NCBI GenBank assembly: GCA_019843655.1
Contig: JACDQD010000105.1
Location: forward strand, 558,001-622,000
Source: Lethocerus indicus
Taxonomy: Eukaryota > Arthropoda > Insecta > Hemiptera > Belostomatidae
Direction of reading: 5' to 3'
Length of the DNA: 64,000 bases
Below are positions 1 through 7,941 of this stretch, piece after piece. The notes under the pieces are model-generated. The model saw only the letters and a program-made list of their open reading frames with translations. It searched no databases and was not told where the DNA came from. A program made the position numbers and the translations under genes. The stretch's first letter is position 1; every line of letters starts with the position of its first letter.

Positions 1-1532
1 CTTCTTTATAAACGCTTGGAATTAATGGCTCGATTGTAATGCGCTGATGCTGTGACAGCCTTGTATCGGGGTTTCTTGTTGGTTTGTGAATTGACCCGCA
101 TTAGTTGTCTATTTATGCTGTATACTCAGTATCGATTTGCATCCGCCCCCTTCACATTTTGTACCCGATCTAAATGGACTACACCACAGGAACAGTTTAG
201 AATTGAAGTTGGTACCAACGCCAAGGTTTGTTTGTTATCATATTTAATTTATGTACTCGCGTCAACGGAGCTATTGCGGTTTCAACGGACGAAATTACGA
301 TGGAATCATCTTCCATGTCAGTGCTCCCTAACAAAATTTTAATCCGTGTTTCTTTTATGATGTACAATACGAATCTCCACAGTGGGAATCTTGTGAAATT
401 ATCCCTATGATCCAGTATAATTTGAACAGTAACATGATGGTTTTATTTTAACAAAATCGAACCTACAATTAAAAAATTCTTTCTTATAGTTTCTTTTTTC
501 CCATGCATTGATTCTGAGGAAGGACCTGCTCACAGGATTATAGTTCCCTTGGGAAATAATCTTCATTCGTTTCAATCATGCATTAATAGGAAGATGAGTG
601 CCTACATAGCACTCTACGTACGGTTTTATGTTCCGAAGTTCATAATGTACAATTTTGCTGGTTTGACGTTTAGTTTATTAGTGTACATAAACAGGCCAAA
701 TATAAGGGCGTAGTGTTAGAACACACATGATTCTATTCCTGCAATATTAACAGAGTAAAACGGTCTCAGCGATACTGGAAGACAGGAGACTCATACGAGT
801 GCATTTTCTCGCACTGGTTAATGCGTTGTGAAACAATAATACTTGGGACGGGATGTAACCGTGTAATTGGAAACATTTTATTTTATCATTTGTACGTGTA
901 TTCAACAAGCTAACCTCCGACATAAATGGAGATACCTTCCATTGGTTGGACGTGTGTAATGTAGACTGCTCGGAGTGTCTGCTTCATCTTTACAAATTTC
1001 TTTTGGAAGCTTCCTCCCAGTTCGGGTCGGTATCGGAGCGAAATGTGCTTTCTATTCTGAGCAAATGACCGTATGTGTACTTTGATAGATGAGAAGTACG
1101 CGCTATATATGCGCGCGCGTTCCGCCCCATACCCCGCAGTCCTGCCCTCCTGAAAAATGGCTCGACTTAACCCTAGTGTGTGTACCAGTAGTGGCGCTAT
1201 AGTTATCATCATGAATCAAGCACACATACACACGAACACGGAGCGCGTTTACGTTGCTGGGCGCACATTCGGAGCAGTAACACCTTGCCCACCATGAAAA
1301 TACAGCCATGACTCAGCTTCTATTATTACTATTTGAATACTCTTATATGATCGCATAATTAGAGTACTTGCAAATCGAATATTTAAACAGAAGATAAAAA
1401 AGCGTTTTTTGTTTTACCTCGGTTTATATAATTCATGTTGTGGAGTTATAAAGTATTTATAAATAACCTTTAAATTCTTGTTTCATCGATATAACTGCAT
1501 ACCATTTTCGTATGTAGGCATTACAACTGATA
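1..1532. other. Intronic sequence without a recognised gene
   Basis: Open frames at 910-1212 and 1103-1309 on the - strand overlap each other and match no domain I know. There is a short CG-alternating run, GCGCGCGCG, at about 1110-1118. Nothing else is seen. Confidence 0.5.
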
Positions 1533-1768
1533 TTTCGTGGGTTTCTGTCTCTTCTCACTGATTTGGTCTTTTGCTAGACCGGTTTCGGCTGCTCGCCATT
1601 TTCAGTAGCGGTGTTAGTAACTTTGGCACTTTGGTTGTTTTTTGAACATCCTCACTGCACTGTCACTTGTACTGACAGTTACTTGTTATTGTGTTTTGGG
1701 GGGATGGTGTTTGTCTTATTTCGGTTGGTGGGATTTTGTTAATCGGCTTAAGTCTGTCGGATTAACAG
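1533..1768 (-). mobile_element. Penelope-like element, terminal non-coding fragment
   Basis: This stretch closely repeats 6446-6726 of the fuller element: GTTTCTGTC, TTGGTCTT, GCTAGACCGGTTTCGGCTGC, CAGTAGCGGTGTTAGT, CATCCTCACTGCACTGTCAC, TGTTATTGTGTTTTGGGG and GGCTTAAGTCT occur in the same order. A gap of about 40 bp follows ACTTGTACTG. It therefore belongs to the same family and orientation, and represents only the end that contains the ribozyme-like motif. Here the motif is damaged: the core heptamer reads CTGAAAA on the - strand instead of CTGAAGA, which removes the conserved G. No coding part remains. Confidence 0.8.
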
Positions 1769-3858
1769 TGAAATATATATTTAACGAAATTGGTCATGAC
1801 TATTAGGTTCTGAATCCAAATAAATGACAGGAACATATCTGGTATTGTGTATTTACGATCATAAAGATTTTCCTGATGATCAAAAATTTATAAGAAAAAA
1901 AGTTTATTTCCGCACCACACTTTTGCTTTCTCTTTAAATAAAAATAGATTAACTATCTATTTTATTAGATATTTTTTTTAATTATCAATAAATAATTAGG
2001 AATTAGAAAACGTATTCAATGGTGAATGGAAACCCTATTAACTGTTTCCGATTGACATTTGATTATTCTGATATAATATTTGGTTCATGCATGCTTTTGA
2101 TAATTTGAACGAAATGAAAGAAAACTTTGATTGGACAGGGTGGCATTACCAGTAATTATGTCCCGGTGAGTGGTCGATTCAAATCAGTTCAATCTCCAGA
2201 ACACTCAATTCCGGCAGTAAAAAAAGTGAGTATGTTTGGGCTGCGGAAATTATTCGACGGGGTCGATGCCCTAATACCCGAGGAAATAAAAAAAAGAAGC
2301 TGCCGCCCCAGCAAACTGGGAAGAGCAAACTGGCAGATAGGAATAAAAATGTAGGCGGATTTGAATAGCTAAATCGTAGCGGCCGCTAAATTGTCGAGCT
2401 GTCCGGTGGACAATTCCACGCTAAAATATAGGACAATATCCCGCTGGGGGATGTTAGTGTCGTTTTGTTTGCCCCCCACGGCTAAATATTGAATTGAACT
2501 TCCATAATCCGCTATAATAATGCCTCCGATACAAATTTTGTTACCAACTCTCTCCTATCTCCCACCGAGATTAATGCGATACTGTTTCCATAATTTTATT
2601 ATACTTTCTTGTATATAAATATCGGTGGGCTGATATGGTTACTAATAATAAACGTAAATCCGCATGCAATGCCCGAGGCCATTCCAGTTTTTAGAGTTTA
2701 ACAAACAAAACAGGAAATGGTCGTCTATGGCAGACATTTTGTCGGATATATTTATATCTACTTTTACAGTTAACTCTGTATTTTCACTAATTTCACCTTT
2801 TACTATTTCAGGTAAGCACCAGTGAAATATTTCAATAGCACGAACCTGAAATTACCTCTTCTTTGTAAGTACCATGACTAATTTTAGAATATATGATAGC
2901 ATTGTCTAATATTCGTATTCAATTTGTTATTTTAAGTTTCGCTCCTGTGATATAACGGTCGAGGACATTCCTTTTTGTATTCCATTACACAAGTAGCATC
3001 AAAAATAACTAAATATATTATAATATAATTTTAATAATTTAATATTTTCTAATCTCTAAGAATCATTGACAGGAGGGCTGGATAGAAACTCCTTCAATTC
3101 AGGTTTTTTTATTGCTTTTATAAAATAAATTAGAAATTATAGTAAATCGAAGAAATAGTATTATAGTAAGGAAATTATTGTAATAGTAGATCATAGTCGC
3201 AAAAGTATTGTTTACTGTCGTTTCGTATCTCTTATAACTTCTGGTTATGCGAAAGGAAATAACGCCGTTGTTCGGGGCGCGAGGAACTAAATAGAATGGC
3301 GGAGTAGCGTTGAAGATGCAGGTTGCAAGTGCTAGCCCGTTATAACGGACAGTTTTGCTTGAGTTAGCGCGGTTGAGCATGTTATTGACGCCCACGCACT
3401 CATTATGTATTATGACCCAGTAGCAGTAACAAACTGCCTGATACTGGCTCTGTATATTTGACAGGCTATCGATCCGACGATTTGTTGCCCTTCTACGGGA
3501 ATGAATATCGTATACACGCCTGGGCACTGAAACTTAATGTATACGATTCGTTTAAACGACATTAGTTAATTCAGTTTTAGTTTGACCAGAAATGGGATGG
3601 GGAATACTCGTTCACAGAAGAAGTGTGACATTGGAAATCTAGTGAATCGTAGCTCCAGATTGACAACTGAAAATGAACAGAATATAGAACATTACATGTT
3701 GAAATTTTTAAAACAGGTTATCCAGGAGATTATAACCATTGTGAAATCGAGATAGAAAATCCGAGCTAGTTAGTTAAGGTATGCTCTCCACGAAATGTTA
3801 ATATTTCGAGCTCTAAAGTTACATGATAAATAAAATTTCCGGGCATCTGTGTGTGCGA
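1769..3858. other. Intronic sequence with a recursive-splice-like site, no recognised gene
   Basis: AT-rich. Apart from the site at 2785-2870 (separate entry) I see only short domain-less frames, including 2127-2354 on + and 3099-3527 on -. None has coding signatures. Confidence 0.5.
2785..2870 (+). promoter_or_regulatory. Candidate recursive splice site 1 with RS-exon
   Basis: A branch-like CACTAAT (2785-2791) and the pyrimidine-rich TTTCACCTTTTACTATTTCAG lead to an AG at 2810-2811. This is followed at once by GTAAGC (2812-2817), so one site can act first as 3' and then as 5' splice site. A second consensus donor GTAAGT lies at 2865-2870 after CTTCTTT, defining a 53-nt exon, 2812-2864. In the phase demanded by the next sdk exon (one base carried over) this exon reads GT AAG CAC CAG TGA, a stop after a few codons. 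Inclusion would kill the protein, as expected of an RS-exon that is normally skipped by re-splicing. Fused sites of this kind divide very long introns in flies and vertebrates; use here is inferred. Confidence 0.6.
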
Positions 3859-4311
3859 CTTCGAGAGTGTGAAGGGAATGGAAAGAATAAGATGAAAAGG
3901 ACTTTAGATTTGCTCGTATTTTTTTCGGTTTTATGGAGAACATGGCAAAAAAACAGTCCTTTAAAGGTGAGGCGTGTAATCCAATACACGGCACATCATT
4001 GTGACAAATTTACCCGAATGTTAGGATGTAAACATAAAGAAACCAAGGTAAACCTGCCTATCTGGTGTGAATTCGTCAGTGTCATCAACACACTGACTGC
4101 GGTTTTCGTGGAACGGTTATTTTTACATTCCTGTCGTTCTTTGAATTTGTTTGTCATTTTTCAGAACCTTTCGGGTGAATTTATCACACCGACGTGTCGT
4201 GTATTGGATTACACTCGTTTACCTTTAATTTACTGTTTTTGCTATGGTCTCCATAAAACCGAAGAAAGTCCTTTTTATCTTATTCTTTCCGTTCCCTTCA
4301 CACTCCCGTAG
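3859..4311. mobile_element. Fold-back (palindromic) element, MITE-like, about 453 bp
   Basis: The left arm, with AGTGTGAAGGGAATGGAAAG near 3866, is repeated inverted at the right end (GTTCCCTTCACACT, 4291-4304). Similarity runs inward through GTGTAATCCAATACACG (left, about 3976-3992) and CGTGTATTGGATTACAC (right, about 4198-4214). It ends at a central hairpin, GTCAGTGT (4075-4082) with ACACTGAC (4090-4097). The left arm carries about 14 extra bases. Nearly the whole element is one imperfect inverted repeat, as in fold-back elements and some MITEs. No transposase is present, and I could not define a target-site duplication or superfamily. A 162-codon frame at 3823-4311 is a by-product of this repeat. 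Confidence 0.75.
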
Positions 4312-4469
4312 TTTTGATATTTAATTTCGAGATACCCTGTACTCGGGTGTCTACTGCATCTTCGGAGTTCAGCTCTGTGCCCAGGCAGATTTTCTGGTGA
4401 CTGCTCGCCAATATTTAGAAAATGTAATTTCATCTCTCGAATCGCGGATATGAAGTGAACACTGTGGGA

Positions 4470-4740
4470 GGCCGGAATCGCTCGGTTTTATGGTCGAAAA
4501 GGCCCGCTACCCGGCGCGGCATTCCTTTCGTATTGGCCGAAGGTTGTGCTCAGCCGACCGGCTGTTATGCAATTCAACTGGATTAGATTGGAGTGGGCAG
4601 AGCTCCTGCCGCTGAAAACCAGTTGACGTCGGCCGAATCTCCATCCCGGCGTCCTCGTCGTTCAGTCGATTTCAGATCGACTGCTGTATTATCAGTCGTC
4701 ATGGCAACACTCTGAAAGATGGGCCCGCTTTCAATAGTGA
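4470..4740. promoter_or_regulatory. GC/CpG-rich island, possible regulatory element
   Basis: GC and CpG are clearly higher than in the flanks (GGCCCGCTACCCGGCGCGGC and similar). A perfect hairpin CAGTCGAT (4663-4670), loop TTCAG, ATCGACTG (4676-4683) is followed by CATGGCAAC, which resembles an RFX-type half site. Whether it is an enhancer or just a GC-rich patch cannot be settled from sequence alone. Confidence 0.3.
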
Positions 4741-5167
4741 ATATGGAGAATTATACGACTGAGGGTTTTCGCCCGGTATTCATTTATTCATTGTTTGGCT
4801 CAGCCCGGCCGGAACCTGCATGAATGACGGGTATTGCCCACTACTTCTCGATTGTTTCTTTGCTCCAGAATCTATACGACCCCGAGTAGTCAATTCGTAG
4901 CCTCTATCCCGCTATAAAAATGCGTCGGAATCGTATTATAAAATATTGAGTTTACAACTTGTAGGAGTAGCGAGAAAAACTACTTAATGACCTCATGCCG
5001 GTATTTCATTCTTGAGTATAGTCTGAAGAACGACTCCACGCTAGAATAGAGTCGATCGCATTAGCGGAAATATTAGAATTAGGTTTCAAAAAGAACCAAA
5101 TCCAAATTTAATTTGGAGATTTGTTTGTTATAATTAAAATAATATTAAAATGTTCTCATAATATGTG

Positions 5168-5205
5168 TTTACACTACAGCGCCAGCTGGAGCGTTATAGT
5201 GTAAA
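5168..5205. repeat. Short near-perfect inverted repeat
   Basis: TTTACACTACAGCGC pairs with GCGTTATAGTGTAAA across a short centre, GCCAGCTGGA. Two positions are G-U-type differences. It could be a remnant terminus of a small DNA transposon or a cruciform-forming site; there is no flanking duplication to decide. Confidence 0.6.
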
Positions 5206-5918
5206 TCTTGTTTTATTAATTTATTTAATGATTTTTTGTTATCTTGAGAGTACCGATGTTGGCGCTCGACTGGAGGTTGTTACTTGTACTTACTAGTTTG
5301 GCAGTCTAATATTACGATTTTGGCATCTTCGGTCCAGTTTAGAATTGTTTCTTTGGATAGGAGCCATCGAGCCTTTAAGAGTTTTATATTTCAATTTGTT
5401 TCTTCTGCTTTTTTTGTTTTATTTATTCGAACGTTATTAGAGGCAGAGGCGGCTTGGAAATTTATCGCCTTTCGGGTTCCATAATCCCCATTTACAGTTT
5501 GCCGCCTCTATTTCCCCATTTATTTCCCTATCCCCTATCCTTGACTATTTCTCTACCCGATCCGATGGATCTAGGTTTCGAGTTTATTTCAGGACATATC
5601 GTTTATTTCACAGATTCTATAAGAAAATGACCAGTTCGTGTCCATAGCAGAGCCATACATACCGAGGTTTATAAATGGAAATCGGTCAGTTTATTGCTTC
5701 GACGAAGAATATGCGTGTCGCAGTTGTGAGGTGTGAATTAATTGTCTGTTTTCGTTAGGTGTCGATTGGAACAAGAAAAGGCATTGAACTGTTAAAGTAA
5801 TTGATCAGCCAACCTGAGGCACAAACCGCCGTTGGGCAAGATGTGTAGAAGGGGATTGCTCGGTTCCAAACTTTACTGGGACACATCCACACTAATTAAA
5901 ACTAAAACTTTTTAAAGC

Positions 5919-5960
5919 CTCCCTCCCTCCCCTCCTTCTTCTTTCTTTTCTTTTTCTTTC
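5919..5960 (+). repeat. 42-nt pure polypyrimidine tract
   Basis: The tract is a run of CCT/CCCT units passing into TTC/TTTC units with no purine, followed by GATCGATCGCTCGAT. Such tracts can form triplex DNA or bind pyrimidine-tract proteins in the transcript. No AG acceptor follows directly. Confidence 0.7.
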
Positions 5961-6388
5961 GATCGATCGCTCGATATTTTCTTCCCCCAGCGTAGGTAGT
6001 AGATGGGCTGCGGAATTCTTTCGTTATTTATTTAAACTCACGCGAATTGTTTAGCTCTGTTGTTCCACAAACATTTCACTTTATGATTTATTACTTTGCT
6101 CTGCCCTTGATGTATGATTCCCATTTAGTCAGGCCGATTTTTGTCTCGACCCCACCCACAACTACTAACCTCATTCTGGCAACCTCTGAACCCTGCTTGT
6201 GCTCTGAGTAATGTATCGAAGTACCGGACTACTAACTCAGCCTCCATTTAATTTACTCAATGTCAGTCGGTGTATTTGATAATAATATATAGTCCAATGT
6301 TATAATTCCTAATCAAAATTAATGGTACACAGAACGTCTGAGTATAATGTACCGAAATTTGACTTTATTACACTAATAATCGAAGAAT

Positions 6389-6420
6389 AATATTGCTATT
6401 TTAACATAACCGTTTTGTGG
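6389..6420. repeat. Flanking direct repeat, left (target-site-duplication-like)
   Basis: ATATTGCTATTTTAACATAA followed by CCGTTTTGTG matches 7911-7940 (ATATTGCTATTTTGAACTAC then CGTTCTGTAA) at most positions. It sits right outside the Penelope-like element, as a long, aged target-site duplication would. Confidence 0.65.
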
Positions 6421-6461
6421 TCTGCGAGAGGTTGTAATACCGTAGATTTCGTGTGTTTCTG

Positions 6462-6528
6462 TCACCTCTCACCGGTTTGGTCTTGTGCTAGACCGGTTTC
6501 GGCTGCTCGCCATCTTCAGTAGCGGTGT
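6462..6528 (-). ncRNA. Candidate hammerhead ribozyme in the Penelope-like element terminus
   Basis: On the - strand the core reads CTGAAGA (6519-6513), then 12 nt that can form a GGC/GCC stem, then GAAAC (6500-6496). This is the order and spacing of the hammerhead catalytic core (CUGANGA, stem II, GAAA). After GAAAC comes the hairpin GGTCT AGCACA AGACC and a second ACCGGT able to pair with the first. CACC (6527-6524) and GGTG (6466-6463) can close stem I. Hammerheads are known in terminal repeats of Penelope-like elements. A doubt: the base at the predicted cleavage position appears to be G, which would block cleavage, so the fold or activity may be imperfect. Confidence 0.5.
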
Positions 6529-6799
6529 TAGTCACTACACCCCCCCGGATGTAGTGACCCTTGGATTTTTTTTGGGCATCCTCACTGCACTGTCACTTGT
6601 ACTGTGGTGGTTGTCTGTTTGTCGTGTGTATATATACGTGTCTTGTTATTGTGTTTTGGGGTGTTATTTGTCTGCGTTAGGGGGGGGGGGATTTTTGTTA
6701 ATTGGCTTAAGTCTTTGTCTGATTGTCGGTCAAATAGGGGAGTGGTGGTGGTGTTTGGGCGGGTGAGGACCTTTAGTAGGATTAGTGGGGCGAATATAC

Positions 6800-7076
6800 T
6801 TTGAGAATTTATCTTTTCATTTATAATGTTGTTTTGTTTGTGTTTGAAAATCTCCATACCCTCTATTACATCCATCTCTTTGCCTCTCTTGCCTGGGTGT
6901 ATTAGTTGTAAGGATTTGTTGATGTTCATTGTCTCGTATCCGGAGTATATAATGTGGTTAGCAAAGTTGGATTCGGTTTTATATTTTATAGCTCTTATGT
7001 GTTCTTTGTCCTCTATCTTCCGCCCGGTTTGGCCGATGTATACTCCGTCGCACGATCCGCATGTTATTTTGTACAC
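6800..7076 (-). pseudogene. GIY-YIG endonuclease domain of the Penelope-like element (decayed)
   Basis: The frame opens YKITCGSCDGVYIGQTGRK, containing the CxxC pair that precedes the GIY-YIG core in Penelope-type endonucleases, the YIGQT core itself and the following Arg. KEHIRAIKY and ESNFANHI follow. A few residues seem lost between GRK and KEHI. Further on, VIEGMEIFKH keeps the Glu expected late in the domain. It lies about 100 bp downstream of the linker that joins it to the reverse transcriptase, in a different frame from most of the RT, and it has no functional RT beside it. Confidence 0.8.
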
Positions 7077-7139
7077 TCCCCCTGTTTATGTCTATTTTGC
7101 TGTTGGGTGTTGAGATATTTCTCTAATTTGTTTTTTGTT

Positions 7140-7860
7140 CTATGATAATTTAAAATCCAGTTTTCGGAAAATGTAGATTTTGTAGGTGTCGCGGCCAGTA
7201 TATATGAATGTGGCCCATTTTTGGGGGGTTCTTCCGGATTTGTGAGGTTCGTCGTGGGTTTCTTGTTCTTTTTCATCAGTTTGGTTATTGCACTGGCGTG
7301 TAGTGTTCTGTAAGCAGTAATGTGTCATCTAGTATCTGATATGTTGTATTTCTTTTTAAGTGTCTCAATGTGTCTGTCCTCAAGGTCCTGGAGGAATATT
7401 TCGGATAGGATGGCAGATGTGGGATTGCCCATTCCGAGTCCGTTATTACCCTTATAACATTTTCCGTTCAATTGGAAGTAGTTTTGGCTAAGGTTCAAGG
7501 TTGTAAGCTTTATGACTTCATTTGTGAATTCTATTGTGTTGTTCTGTGTCATGTGTGATTATGGGAGTTTAATTGTTTCGTTAATTGGTATCGACGTGTA
7601 TAAGTTTTTTATGTCCAGTGATATTAATGTTGTTTTTCCCGTTGTCCTAGCTGTTTTTATGATGTTTATTAACTCTAAGGTGTTTTTTGCTGTGTAAATA
7701 TTGTTGAGGGTGACCTTTCCTTCAATTATTTTCGCGATGTGTTTGGCTATTTTATATGTTGGGGCTGTAGTGTGGTTTAAGACTGGTCTAATGGGGACGT
7801 CTGTCTGTTTTGTGGATTTTCGGCAGTGCGTTTCGATTTGGTACTGAGGGGTTCATATTC
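7140..7860 (-). pseudogene. Reverse-transcriptase domain of the Penelope-like element (broken)
   Basis: Pieces of a Penelope-type RT survive in several frames: PKIHK and PIRPV of the fingers, LDIKNLYTSIPINETI around the motif A aspartate (7613-7615), a stop soon after, FQLNGKCYKGNNGLGMGNP of motif B, and LSEIFLQDLE. The palm segment with the paired aspartates is deleted at about 7325. The thumb and the linker, with KWATFIYTGRDTYKI, resume in new frames. It cannot encode an active enzyme. Confidence 0.82.
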
Positions 7861-7908
7861 ATTAAGACCAAACCGGCGAGAGGAGACAGAAACACACGTA
7901 ATCTACAA

Positions 7909-7941
7909 TGATATTGCTATTTTGAACTACCGTTCTGTAAT
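7909..7941. repeat. Flanking direct repeat, right (target-site-duplication-like)
   Basis: This is the partner of 6389-6420. It begins immediately after the inverted terminal copy of the element (ACACACGTAATCTACAATG). The divergence between the two copies suggests an old insertion. Confidence 0.65.

Larger units (their letters stand above)
4312..6388. other. Intronic sequence with a GC-rich island, hairpin and pyrimidine tract
   Basis: No gene recognised. Notable parts have separate entries: the GC- and CpG-rich block at 4470-4740, the hairpin at 5168-5205 and the polypyrimidine tract at 5919-5960. The rest is unremarkable. Confidence 0.5.
6421..7908 (-). mobile_element. Penelope-like retroelement, 5'-truncated and internally deleted
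   Basis: Read on the - strand it encodes, in order, reverse-transcriptase fingers (LPKIHKTD, PIRPV, about 7830-7760), motif A (LDIKNLYTSIP, about 7618-7585), motif B (GLGMGNPTSA, about 7430-7400), a thumb-linker region, and a GIY-YIG endonuclease (CGSCDGVYIGQTGR, about 7050-7005; KEHIRAIKYK; FANHI). RT followed by GIY-YIG is the defining layout of Penelope-like elements. The catalytic YVDD segment is missing between about 7325 and 7328, a stop follows motif A, and the frame shifts several times, so it is dead. The N-terminal RT part is absent. Both ends carry an inverted copy of one terminal segment (6440-6483 and 7865-7905). Flanking 30-bp direct repeats lie outside. A hammerhead-like motif sits at the 3' end. 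Confidence 0.88.

Noticed and set aside
910..1309. Overlapping - strand frames suggesting a small gene
   Set aside because: No domain or signal peptide is visible, and the frames overlap each other in different phases.
3823..4311. 162-codon + strand frame, the longest in the intron
   Set aside because: It coincides with the fold-back element and reads through its two inverted arms; there is no domain or splice context.
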